From Mycolicibacterium peregrinum (GTDB lineage Bacteria > Actinomycetota > Actinomycetes > Mycobacteriales > Mycobacteriaceae): a DNA stretch of 64,000 nt. The notes beneath the pieces are model-generated. The model was not told the origin of the DNA, did no database searches, and saw only the letters and a program-made list of their open reading frames with translations. Shown here piece by piece: positions 32,511 to 41,206 of this stretch. The number at the start of each line of letters is the position of its first letter. The stretch's first letter is position 1. The stretch lies in the NCBI RefSeq assembly GCF_001665625.1, contig NZ_LZSY01000065.1, forward strand, positions 1 through 64,000, written 5' to 3'. The position numbers and the translations under genes were made by a program.

Positions 32511-35500
32511 ATGGTGCAAGTATCAACCAAAGCGCGAGACGGATTGCTGTTCGCCGCCAACCCGGATTATATGAGCCGCAACGAGTTCGAGGTGCTGGCC
32601 CGGTCGCTGTCGCGCTACGAACCCATCGACGAAGCCGGCCGGATGCTGGCGACTGCGGCCAGCGAAGCGCGTTCAGGTCAGGAATACCTCGATTTGTGGG
32701 GGATCGAGGATGCCCGGACTTGGGATCCGACTCCGCTCTGGGACGAACTCACGATCGCAACCCGCTGCGAAATCCCGTTGGGCAAGACCGCGGTAGGCAA
32801 CAAACCTCTGTGGCTGGACATCAAGCAGGATGCCGAGGGCGGTGTCGGGCCGCACGGCATGGGCGTCGGCATGACCGGTTCAGGCAAGTCCAAGCTGGCA
32901 CGCGCGATCGTGATGGGTCTGGCCATCAAACATCCACCCGAGATGATGAAGATCCTGCTGGGTGACTTCAAAGGTGAGGCCGAGTTCACCGGTCTGGAAG
33001 GACTGCCGCATGTGGTGGGCGTGGTGTCCAACTTGGGTGACAGCCTCCACAAGCTGGACAGGTTCCAGGACGTCGTCGAAGGCGAAATGGAGCTGCGCCA
33101 GGAGGCGCTCAAGCGGGCCGGCTTTGAAAGTGTTCTGCACTACGAGCAAGCCCGTGCCCGCGGTGCCAAGTTGCCGCCAATCGGTGTGCTCGTGATGGTC
33201 CTTGATGAGTTCAGCGAACTGCTCTCGCTCAAGGCTGAGATGGGACCTGTCTTCGATCAGGTCGGCCGACTCGGCCGCTCGCTGTGGGTGTCGATTCTCA
33301 ACTTCTCTCAGCGCGCCGAAACCGGCAAGATGGCCGGACTCATCGCCCAGCAGTCCTACGCGATCGGCATGAAGGTCAAAGACGCGGGTGAGAGCCGGCG
33401 GGCGTTGGGGTCGCCGGTGGCCTACGACGAGCTCAGAAATTCGCCGCCTGGATCGGCAATCTTGGCCGTCGATGGTGAGTACACCAAATTCCGGGCGTAC
33501 TACACGCAGGCAACCTTTCAGCCACCGAAGCGGCGAAAAGCCGAAAAGGTCGCCACCGAGGGCTATCCCGTCGATGTGCACCGCTTCACCTCCGAGATTG
33601 CTCCGCTGCCCGAGGATCTGCTCAAGATCGCCGACACCGATGAAGACGCCGAAGACGACGTCGAAGACGCCGAGGACTTCTTCGACGACGACATGGATCT
33701 TCCTCTAGGGGCCGAAGCACCCACAGTGGAAAGCGTCCTGGTGCGCCAGATCGCCAAATTTGGCAAGGGGCGCACCCGTGGCGACATGTGGCTGCCGGCC
33801 CTCGATGACACTCCCGAGATTCCCTTGAGCGAACTGACCAAGGAGTACTGGGGTCGCGAGTGGACGCAGGTGATTGCCGATGGGGGACTGGTTGTGCCCA
33901 TCGCGCGCGAAGACAACCCGCGCCGCCACACTCAAGAGGTTGTCTGCCTGGACCTTTCGGGCGCCGGTGGGAACATTGGCATCACCGGCAAAACCGTGAT
34001 CGGCAAGTCGATGACCGCCCAAGCGGTCATGTTGTCCTTGGCCCACTCGCACAGCCCGCAACGCGTCCAGTTCTACGGCCTCGATTTCGGAGGCGGCAAC
34101 ACCGCCCGCAACATGGCCGGGCTTCCACACGTAGCGGGTATTGCCGGCGGCAGCGACCCGGAGAAGGTCAGTCAGGTCGTCATCGAGGTGGAGAAGCTTC
34201 TGCGACGGCGCGAGCGAGAGTGGGAACTGGCCGGGATCAACATCAACACATTCCGGGCCCGCAAGTTCGGGGCCAGCCCAGAAGAAGTCCCAGACGACGG
34301 GCATGGGGACGTGTTTCTGATCGTCGACAACATCACCGCATTCAAGAACTTCAACCTTGATCTACATGACCGGGTCGCGCGCCTGGCCGAGAATGCGCTG
34401 GCCTACGGCATCCATTTGGTGGTGACCAACGATAGTTGGTTGTCGATCAAGATGGGCGACAAGCTCGGTACCCAGATCGAACTGCGTCTTTCCTCGCATG
34501 TGGACTCGAAGTGCCGGGACAAAGAGCTGGCAAGGCGGCTACCTGACGTTCCCGGTTTGGCGTTGCAGCGCAACGGTTTACAGATGCGCATCGGAGCGCC
34601 CTATCAAGTGCGCGAAACGATTGCCAAAGAGACCGAGGATCAAGCAACCAAGGACGCAGTGGCCGAGATCGCCCGCGCGTGGAGCGACCTGGGATGCCAG
34701 CAGACGCGGCAGCTGCGGATGCTGCCCGACAAGATCGCCTACGAGGACATGGGTCCGGCGGCGCCAGGCACACTCAAACTCGGCTTGGGACAGACCACCT
34801 TCAACACGGTTGGTATCGATATCGCGCGATACCCCCACTTTTGGGCCGCTGGCAACAGCCAGTCGGGACGCTCGACGTTGCTGCGGACACTGCTGCGCTC
34901 GATCACCGAAACATTCGCTCCACCCAATCCCGAAGCGCCATCGTTCGATCAAGCCCAGATCCTGCTGTTCGAGTCAGATTTTGAGCTGATGGACTCCGTT
35001 GACGAGCGCTATAAGGTTGCCTATGCCAACACCAAGCCGGAGATCCTGTCGATATGCGAGGCGCTGGCGCAAGCGCTGACGAAACGGCGGCCGCCCAGCG
35101 ACCTCAGCGATCGCGAGAAGCGGTTGTGGCGGCCGGCGGCACCGCGGATCTTCGTTGTTGTCGACGACCTGGACCAGTTGACAGTCACGGGAAAGCATGG
35201 GGGCAAGCAAAGCGCGTTGGCGCCGCTCATCGAGCAGATGGCCAGAGGGCAACGCATCGGCTTCCACGTGCTGGCAACCACCCAGGCCTCCAACTTCTAC
35301 CAAACTGGCAAGAGCAACAAGGTCATATCGGCGATGGACGACGCCGGCGTCAGCGCGTTGGTGATGGACAGCGAGAAGAAAGAAACCTACGTCGGCGACA
35401 TCAAGGGCGCGGTTCGCGTCCCGGGGCGAGGTGAGTTCTGGACCCGCAAGGGCAGGGAGCTCGTCCAGGTGGCCCAGACGCTGCCGCCTGACGAGGTGCT

Positions 35501-35516
35501 TGAGGGGAGAATTTAG
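32511..35516 (+). CDS. eccCb: EccCb: triple ATPase half of split EccC
   Basis: 1,001 residues with three FtsK-type ATPase domains. ATPase 1: GMTGSGKSKLA at about 120 and VLVMVLDEF at about 227, fully canonical. ATPase 2: GKTVIGKS at about 495 and VFLIVDNI, with Asn in place of the catalytic Glu. ATPase 3: GNSQSGRST at about 781, with Arg in place of the Walker lysine, and FVVVDDLDQL. Only domain 1 looks catalytically complete, in keeping with known EccC proteins where ATPase 1 drives export and domain 3 binds substrate. An acidic linker (DTDEDAEDDVEDAEDFFDDD) separates domains 1 and 2. Confidence 0.95.
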   Translation: MVQVSTKARDGLLFAANPDYMSRNEFEVLARSLSRYEPIDEAGRMLATAASEARSGQEYLDLWGIEDARTWDPTPLWDELTIATRCEIPLGKTAVGNKPLWLDIKQDAEGGVGPHGMGVGMTGSGKSKLARAIVMGLAIKHPPEMMKILLGDFKGEAEFTGLEGLPHVVGVVSNLGDSLHKLDRFQDVVEGEMELRQEALKRAGFESVLHYEQARARGAKLPPIGVLVMVLDEFSELLSLKAEMGPVFDQVGRLGRSLWVSILNFSQRAETGKMAGLIAQQSYAIGMKVKDAGESRRALGSPVAYDELRNSPPGSAILAVDGEYTKFRAYYTQATFQPPKRRKAEKVATEGYPVDVHRFTSEIAPLPEDLLKIADTDEDAEDDVEDAEDFFDDDMDLPLGAEAPTVESVLVRQIAKFGKGRTRGDMWLPALDDTPEIPLSELTKEYWGREWTQVIADGGLVVPIAREDNPRRHTQEVVCLDLSGAGGNIGITGKTVIGKSMTAQAVMLSLAHSHSPQRVQFYGLDFGGGNTARNMAGLPHVAGIAGGSDPEKVSQVVIEVEKLLRRREREWELAGININTFRARKFGASPEEVPDDGHGDVFLIVDNITAFKNFNLDLHDRVARLAENALAYGIHLVVTNDSWLSIKMGDKLGTQIELRLSSHVDSKCRDKELARRLPDVPGLALQRNGLQMRIGAPYQVRETIAKETEDQATKDAVAEIARAWSDLGCQQTRQLRMLPDKIAYEDMGPAAPGTLKLGLGQTTFNTVGIDIARYPHFWAAGNSQSGRSTLLRTLLRSITETFAPPNPEAPSFDQAQILLFESDFELMDSVDERYKVAYANTKPEILSICEALAQALTKRRPPSDLSDREKRLWRPAAPRIFVVVDDLDQLTVTGKHGGKQSALAPLIEQMARGQRIGFHVLATTQASNFYQTGKSNKVISAMDDAGVSALVMDSEKKETYVGDIKGAVRVPGRGEFWTRKGRELVQVAQTLPPDEVLEGRI

Positions 35517-35550
35517 TGCAGTCACGTTGTGCTCAGCGGACGTAAAATTG

Positions 35551-35605
35551 CACGATAATCGTGAACATTATGTGTTTCCGATTTTGAGCAAGTGTGTAAG
35601 AATCG
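35551..35605 (+). promoter_or_regulatory. promoter region of the PE/PPE/esx genes
   Basis: CACGATAATCGTG at 35551-35563 is a perfect 6-1-6 palindrome. Downstream, TGTGTAAGAAT at 35595-35605 resembles the extended -10 elements at 26641 and 39154. The 137-bp AT-rich gap between eccCb and PE most likely holds a promoter that raises expression of the substrates. Confidence 0.45.
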
Positions 35606-35653
35606 GTAGCTAGGCGCGAACGCGTTCTGCCAAGGAGATGAGGGGTTATCCAC

Positions 35654-35959
35654 ATGGGCTTCATTGAGGTAGTGCCTGAAGGAATGATGGCTGCGGCCGC
35701 TTCGACTGAGGCGTTGTCGGCGCAGGTGGGCGGACACACGGCTCAGGCCGCAGCGGTGGCCGCGGTCGTCCCGCCAGGGATCGAAGAGATTTCAGCGGCC
35801 AACGTCGCCAAGATCGCTGGCTATGCGGCCAACGTTGCGGCCGTGCTCGGCGGGGCATCGGCCGTCCAAGCTGCTTACGGTGCAGCGCTGGGATCTTCGG
35901 GCGCGATCCTCGACCTCGGCGATGCGTTGGCCCAACTCAGCGTTGCCAACATCGTCTGA
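35654..35959 (+). CDS. PE-family protein
   Basis: 101 residues, the size of a PE domain alone, with Pro-Glu at positions 8-9 (EVVPEGMMAAAA) and two Ala-rich helices. PE proteins pair with PPE proteins and are exported through ESX systems with help from EspG. The usual YxxxD/E signal after the second helix is not evident (AYGAALGSS at the expected place). It precedes the PPE gene by 168 bp. Confidence 0.9.
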   Translation: MGFIEVVPEGMMAAAASTEALSAQVGGHTAQAAAVAAVVPPGIEEISAANVAKIAGYAANVAAVLGGASAVQAAYGAALGSSGAILDLGDALAQLSVANIV

Positions 35960-36127
35960 CATCGAGCAATACGCGGACACGGGTATGTGCATGCGTCTAA
36001 ACCAGCCTCGATCGCGGACTGCGCGCTGGCTTCACCTCGCGACGCACGCCCTGTCGCGAGGACGTACCCGCGGGGTGCCTGGATGCCCGCCTGCCGGGGA
36101 ACTGGCGGGTGAGATGGTGGTGACGGC

Positions 36128-37369
36128 ATGACCGGAGCCTGGGGTGCGCTGCCCCCAGAGGAGAATTCAGCCGGGTTTTGGCTCGGGCCTGGCGCTAGCA
36201 GCATGATGGCGGCGGCAGGTGAACTCGAAGCCCTCGCCGGGGCCATTATCGGCATGCTCGGCGGGCATGAGGCAGTGGCCTTGGCGTTGGGCACCTCATG
36301 GCCGGCCCCCACCGGGGAACTCGCCGTGCTGGCCAATGTCCCGCACTTGTTGTGGCAGGCGAGGGCGGCCGGGATGATCACGACAGCTGCAGGGCTGATC
36401 ACAGCGACCGCCGAAGCATTCGAGACCCTCAAAGCAGCCACGCCGACACCGATGGAGATCGGTGAGAACCAAATTGAGCACGTCGCGTTGAACAATGCGA
36501 ACTTCCTGGGTCTACTGACCAGCTTCATCATCGCCAACCGTGCACGGTACGGACAGATGTGGGTGACCTCAGCATCCAACAAGTACGCTTACGCTGCGGC
36601 CAGTGAGGCTGGCGTGCAGGCTATTCCGCCTCTGGATCCGCCCACACCGTCAGCTATGCCCATGGGCGGCGATCCCGGAACTCCTTCTCTGGGATCGAAA
36701 CCAGAGCAGGCGCTCACATCTGCCGGCGCTGCTCCGCAGGACGCGATGTCGACGTTTATGCCGATGCTGAGCCAGCTCGGACAGATCAGCGGCCAAGCTG
36801 GGCAGCTGACTTCCGGTGCCAATCCACTGTCGAATGTGGGGCAGCTCCAACAAGGCCTGCAGCCGGTGATGTCGTTGGCGTCCCAGATCGGACAGATGAC
36901 ACCGCCGGGGGCCGACGCGATGGGGGCTGTTGGCGCCGGAAGCTGGCTTTCGGGCGCGCCAGGGGGCGGAGGGCCGGTGGCGGCGAACTTGGTCTCCGGT
37001 GGCGGTGGCGGTGGTTTCGGCGGTGGGACCGGCGCGGTGTCGACGGCCCTGCGAGGCCCGGTGTCTTGGGCTTCCCCGACCGTCAACGCATCATCACCGG
37101 CCGGGGCTGACGTAGCGGTATCGCGCCTTGCCGAGGCCCGAGGGGCCTCCCCGATGGGCGGTGGCATGGGGGCGCCGGGAGCGATGATGGGCCCCATGGC
37201 CCACGCCGCTGGCGATGACAAGCGTGAGGGGGCAGCGAAACCCGACGGGGCGAAAGTCCTTTCGTCAGCTGCCTCGCTGTACCGCTCTCCAACGGGCTTG
37301 CCGGTGATCACCGGCGGCTCGGGAGCGGTATTCCGGACGGGGGAGGTGGCTGACCCACAAGCATCGTGA
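36128..37369 (+). CDS. PPE-family protein
   Basis: 413 residues. The PPE motif is at 9-11 (GALPPEENSAGFWLGPG), and the 180-residue helical domain ends near SNKYAYAAASEAG. A Gln/Gly/Pro/Met-rich tail with GGGGGGFGGGTG and a C-terminal STALRGPVSWASP segment follows, like PPE68 of ESX-1. The hydrophobic EspG-binding tip of the PPE domain should be the segment around LGTSWPAPTG. It would form a heterodimer with the PE protein at 35654. Confidence 0.9.
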   Translation: MTGAWGALPPEENSAGFWLGPGASSMMAAAGELEALAGAIIGMLGGHEAVALALGTSWPAPTGELAVLANVPHLLWQARAAGMITTAAGLITATAEAFETLKAATPTPMEIGENQIEHVALNNANFLGLLTSFIIANRARYGQMWVTSASNKYAYAAASEAGVQAIPPLDPPTPSAMPMGGDPGTPSLGSKPEQALTSAGAAPQDAMSTFMPMLSQLGQISGQAGQLTSGANPLSNVGQLQQGLQPVMSLASQIGQMTPPGADAMGAVGAGSWLSGAPGGGGPVAANLVSGGGGGGFGGGTGAVSTALRGPVSWASPTVNASSPAGADVAVSRLAEARGASPMGGGMGAPGAMMGPMAHAAGDDKREGAAKPDGAKVLSSAASLYRSPTGLPVITGGSGAVFRTGEVADPQAS

Positions 37370-37431
37370 GAAGCACACACATCATGAGAACCGGTATCCC
37401 AGAGCAAGTTTGAGAGAAAGGACATCCGACG

Positions 37432-37743
37432 ATGTCGGAACAGATTCACGGCGAACTCGACGCCCTCGCGCAGGACGCGCAGGGGCTACAAGAAGTCTCC
37501 GATCAACAGGCAGCGCTGATGCACAGCCTGGCTTCCACGATGGAGGGCCTGAGCACCTCCATGATCGGTCGGGCCAGCCTGGCGATGCAGCAGGTGGGTG
37601 AGCAGCTGCATCACGAGGGCAACTTGATGTCGACAACCTTCGCCGACCACTCGCACATGATGAACAACAACCGCCAGATCCTCGACAGTGGCGACGAGGA
37701 GAACGCCCACGCGATCTCCCAGATCTCCAACCTGATCGTCTAG
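37432..37743 (+). CDS. Esx-like helical hairpin protein (EsxB position)
   Basis: 103 residues, two long amphipathic helices. The gene order PE, PPE, this gene, then the next matches PE35-PPE68-esxB-esxA of ESX-1, so this is the EsxB counterpart by position. The turn lacks WXG (it reads SMIGRASL), and there is no Tyr anywhere in the protein, so no YxxxD/E tail signal. The end, RQILDSGDEENAHAISQ, resembles the end of the protein at 20478. Confidence 0.75.
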   Translation: MSEQIHGELDALAQDAQGLQEVSDQQAALMHSLASTMEGLSTSMIGRASLAMQQVGEQLHHEGNLMSTTFADHSHMMNNNRQILDSGDEENAHAISQISNLIV

Positions 37744-37806
37744 GGACCCACGAGAGCCTCCATCGACTCTCAAATCCACTCTCACACTCGAACGAAAGGA
37801 CACATC

Positions 37807-38094
37807 GTGTCGACAGTAACTTTCCGCACGCCGCAGATCGCAGCGGCGGTTACAGAGATCGAGCAGGTCGCGCAGAAGACCGAAGAGAATCGGCTGCACT
37901 CGATCAACATCGTGACGGCCAACGCCGACAACTTCAACGGCAGGGGATCGGAGGCGTTCCAAAACGCCATCAACCTCGTCAACCATCGATACCAGGAACA
38001 GCAGGAAACGATTCGTCGGGCTGCGGTGGTTCTCAACCAGGCCAACGAAGACATGACCATGCGCGACGGTCAGGCCGCGGCCCAGTACGGCTAA
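37807..38094 (+). CDS. Esx-like helical hairpin protein (EsxA position)
   Basis: 95 residues, the typical length of EsxA. The turn reads NFNGRGSEAF where WXG would be, keeping the second Gly but lacking Trp. GTG 37807 follows GAAAGGA. It most likely forms a heterodimer with the preceding product. No YxxxD/E is present in either partner. Confidence 0.8.
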   Translation: MSTVTFRTPQIAAAVTEIEQVAQKTEENRLHSINIVTANADNFNGRGSEAFQNAINLVNHRYQEQQETIRRAAVVLNQANEDMTMRDGQAAAQYG

Positions 38095-38125
38095 GCCTGC
38101 TGGTCATTTCACCAAATCAAATGGC

Positions 38126-38170
38126 GGCCCGGCAGGGATTGCGGTGCTCAACCGGAATCCCTGCCGGGCC
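38126..38170 (+). terminator. hairpin between the esx genes and espG
   Basis: GGCCCGGCAGGGATT and its exact inverse AATCCCTGCCGGGCC are separated by 15 bases, 31 bp after the esx stop. No U-tract follows, so it is either a tailless mycobacterial terminator or an attenuator and mRNA stabiliser that makes the upstream substrate genes more abundant than espG. Confidence 0.6.
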
Positions 38171-38243
38171 CTCGCACTTCACAACGGTCATATGAAGGCC
38201 CGCGCCCAACAGTTCTGCTTCAACAACAAAGGTCAGTGATCTG

Positions 38244-39110
38244 ATGAGCACACCGTCATTTCTTCGACGTCAAGCGCCGGCACCCGCAGGCCCTGCACCT
38301 GTACGGGCGTTGACCACGACATGCGAGGGAGTGCGAATACTGCAGGGGCTTTGCCGCATTGAAACGCTGCCTTCAACATTGTGGCTACAGCCCTGGGTAA
38401 GTGAGGGCGGCCCGCCTACCGACGAAGTGGGACTCGCGACGCTGCTAAAGGCCGGTGCGCTGGTAGATGAGAGCACCGTTCATCCCACTATCGGTGCCTG
38501 GCTGCAAACCTTGGCGTCGCCAGACATCACCCTGTGCGTGTATATCAGACGCGGCAATGAGCATATGAGCCTGGTCATTGCGCGCCGCGACCGCCGGCAC
38601 GCCGCCGCCTCGCGATGCAACGACGACGTGACGCTCGAGGAGGTCAGTTCCGTCCGATCGATGCGCGACCTGGTGGATCGGATCACGCCACTGTGTGGGC
38701 CAACGGTTGAAGCAGCACGGTTCGTGCCCGCCACTGTGCCGACAGAGGCACTGCTCAGCCGACTGGGCGAGGTCGTGCGTGGCGATCACACTGCGTTACG
38801 AGCGCTGGGCAGCCTGGGATTGACCACCGAGCAGCGCGAAGTCGTGATGCTGGCAGCGGATTCGCCGCTGATGGAGGCAACGTTCGCGGTCACGGTGCAT
38901 GACCGACGAGGTGAGCACGTGTCGGTCGCCACCGCCTCGATCACCGATACTTCGTTGGGACGGGTGGTGACCGGCCCTGTGCGCGGAGAAGACGGCAAGT
39001 GGTGGACTCAAATTGTTCCCGGGACCAACGATGCCGCCGCGCGCGCGCTCACATCGCTGGTGGCCACAGTGGGCGGACGTGAGTGGCAGAGCTACAGCCG
39101 CCTAAAATAA
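38244..39110 (+). CDS. espG: EspG-family cytosolic PE-PPE chaperone
   Basis: 288 residues, typical EspG length, with the fold pattern of alternating beta strands and helices (ITLCVYIRRGNEHMSLVIARR, then a C-terminal FAVTVHDRRGEHVSVATASI repeat of the same design). EspG binds the tip of PPE proteins and delivers PE-PPE pairs to the machine. Placement directly downstream of PE, PPE and Esx genes supports this. Sequence similarity to named EspGs is modest, so the assignment is mainly pattern and context. Confidence 0.75.
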   Translation: MSTPSFLRRQAPAPAGPAPVRALTTTCEGVRILQGLCRIETLPSTLWLQPWVSEGGPPTDEVGLATLLKAGALVDESTVHPTIGAWLQTLASPDITLCVYIRRGNEHMSLVIARRDRRHAAASRCNDDVTLEEVSSVRSMRDLVDRITPLCGPTVEAARFVPATVPTEALLSRLGEVVRGDHTALRALGSLGLTTEQREVVMLAADSPLMEATFAVTVHDRRGEHVSVATASITDTSLGRVVTGPVRGEDGKWWTQIVPGTNDAAARALTSLVATVGGREWQSYSRLK

Positions 39111-39124
39111 TGAAACAATTGTGG

Positions 39125-39168
39125 TGTTTACGTACTGCTTTACAGTGCCTAACTGTGTAAGGTATTAA
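39125..39168 (+). promoter_or_regulatory. promoter region of the espI-eccA operon
   Basis: TGTTTACGTA at 39125-39134 matches the recurring box, and TGTGTAAGGTAT at 39154-39165 looks like an extended -10. The start codon is GTG at 39221. The following genes overlap or abut to eccA. Confidence 0.4.
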
Positions 39169-39220
39169 GCAGCTTCGGACTGTGGAGGCCCGGGGGAACT
39201 CACAACATGGGAGCCAGTAA

Positions 39221-41206
39221 GTGAGCAACAACGACGACGACTTTTACAATCGCTACACCAGCAGCGAGCAAGGCGATTCGGCCGCCAACGAACCCGGCCA
39301 GGACTGGTCAGACATGCCCGAGGGCGCACCGGAGGGCGGCGAGTCCGTTGCACCGCAGCATCTTTCGGGGTTTGATCCCGAGCAGACCTCGCAGGTGACA
39401 TCGGACTTTGTGCGCGCGGCGATCCGCGGCGCGACCGAGTTGCCGCAGCCCGTCGGGGCCTACCAACACATCAACGGCGGTGAGGCGGACGCCAACGCAT
39501 GGACTGCAGGCGCGCGTCACGCTCAGCAGAACCCTAACGCTGACACCTGGGAAGCGCCCCCGCACACCTCACAGCCCGACGTGCTGACGATCAGCGACAT
39601 CGACGATGCACTCGCACAAGACACCCTGGCCGAATCGGATCACGCAATAGACGCCACCGACGAGGTCGACAACCCCGAGGGCTATGGCGACGACGCTACG
39701 GCATACACCACCAACAACCCTGATATCGAGCCTACGCAGCTGCCAGGCGGGCCGACCCCCACTCAGGGCAAGGGCTCTGAGCACGGCAGCAACACTGAGA
39801 TTGATCAGTACGGCTGGGACGTGGGATCAGCGCAACCGAACGCTCAGGGCACACTACCCAACGCGCCTGCGCAACACGACTTCAATGGGCCGACACCAAG
39901 CCTTCGAGACGAGCACCACCGCCAGGCGCCGATCGCGCCCTACCCACAACCTTGGCCCCAAGAGCAGGTATCGCGTCCCTGGCCGCAGCAACCCGCTGTT
40001 CCCGGCGGGCGCCACGCAAATCCAGCCCCCTACGGTCAGCCGCCAGCACAGTGGCCTCCAGTGACCAACGAGTTTGGTCATCACGCACCACCGGCCCACC
40101 GGGCGCCGGCAGCACACTTTGAACCGCGGATACCTGCCGGACCGCAGCAGCCACCGCATCAAATGCCGACTGCGCCGCCGGTGTCAATTCCGCAGGGTGC
40201 CTCGCGATTTGAGCCGTTGCGACAGTCCAATGGCGCATCCGTAGGCCAGACGCGGGCAGCGATCCGGGAAGCAGGCCTGGTGCGTCCGCACAAGCCTGAG
40301 GCCACCCGAGGCTGGCGCAAGGTGCTACGCAAGCTCACCGCGATCAATCTTGGTCCCTCGCCTGCAGAACGCAAGTGGAACGACCTGCAGCGGCGCATCA
40401 ACTCGAACCTGCGCGGGACCTACACGATCGCCGTCATGGGCCAGAAGGGAGGCGTGTCGAAAACGACCACCACAGTGGGTCTCGGTCAGGCACTCGCTCA
40501 CTATCGTGACGACAAGGTCGTCGCGATCGACGGCAACACCGCCAAGGGAAACCTGGCCAATCGCATCGATGAGCCCTCCAATGGAAACTGGAAGACGCTT
40601 CTGGGAGACTCAAAACTAGACTCCTACACCGATTTTCGCCACCACACTGGCAAGGACAGCTCGTCAGGGCTTGAAGTGTTGGGCTCCTACAAGGGCAATG
40701 AGGTCATCACCGGCGTTCAGCTCTATCAAGCAACTCAAACCCTCGGCAAGCAATACCCAGTCAGCCTTATCGATTGCGGCAACCAACTACTCGACGACGT
40801 CACCGCAGCGGTATTAGCCATGGCCGATGCCGTGGTGATCGTGTCCACAACCAGTCTGGATGGAGCTTTGGCCGCCAGCGACACAATCAACTTCCTACTG
40901 GCGCACGGCTATCCGCATCTGGTTTCCTCGGCGGTCGTTGTGATCAGCAACGTGAGCAAAGTGCCGGCCAACAAATCCGTACGTCAGCTTCACGAAGATT
41001 TCGAACGGGTCGTGCGTGCAGTGCACGCCGTCCCCTACGATCCGCACCTTCACGAAGCCGCAGCGATCGACATGCAGCGGCTGAAGCCTGACACCAAGCG
41101 AGCCTTCATCGAGGCCGCGGCGTCGGTTGCAGACGGTTTCGCCGGCGCCTCTGACCGCGACCAGAACGCTATGGGACGGCCCGGACCGACGGAGTGGCGG
41201 CAATGA
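39221..41206 (+). CDS. EspI-like protein with MinD/ParA ATPase domain
   Basis: 661 residues: a 380-residue acidic then Pro/Gln/His-rich disordered N-terminus and a MinD-like ATPase domain. The P-loop MGQKGGVSKTTTTVG (K414) has Ser where canonical MinD-like loops have Gly, and the next motif reads IDGNTAKGN instead of DxDPQ-like. EspI of ESX-1 (Rv3876) has the same plan and modulates ESX-1 activity at low ATP. Located before eccD as in ESX-1. It overlaps eccD by four bases. Confidence 0.8.
   Translation: MSNNDDDFYNRYTSSEQGDSAANEPGQDWSDMPEGAPEGGESVAPQHLSGFDPEQTSQVTSDFVRAAIRGATELPQPVGAYQHINGGEADANAWTAGARHAQQNPNADTWEAPPHTSQPDVLTISDIDDALAQDTLAESDHAIDATDEVDNPEGYGDDATAYTTNNPDIEPTQLPGGPTPTQGKGSEHGSNTEIDQYGWDVGSAQPNAQGTLPNAPAQHDFNGPTPSLRDEHHRQAPIAPYPQPWPQEQVSRPWPQQPAVPGGRHANPAPYGQPPAQWPPVTNEFGHHAPPAHRAPAAHFEPRIPAGPQQPPHQMPTAPPVSIPQGASRFEPLRQSNGASVGQTRAAIREAGLVRPHKPEATRGWRKVLRKLTAINLGPSPAERKWNDLQRRINSNLRGTYTIAVMGQKGGVSKTTTTVGLGQALAHYRDDKVVAIDGNTAKGNLANRIDEPSNGNWKTLLGDSKLDSYTDFRHHTGKDSSSGLEVLGSYKGNEVITGVQLYQATQTLGKQYPVSLIDCGNQLLDDVTAAVLAMADAVVIVSTTSLDGALAASDTINFLLAHGYPHLVSSAVVVISNVSKVPANKSVRQLHEDFERVVRAVHAVPYDPHLHEAAAIDMQRLKPDTKRAFIEAAASVADGFAGASDRDQNAMGRPGPTEWRQ

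Noticed and set aside
33960..34010. Second EccC P-loop appearing degenerate (GKTVIGKS)
   Set aside because: On closer reading it fits GxxxxGKS; only the Walker B (DN) of this domain deviates. The third domain has the Lys to Arg change.
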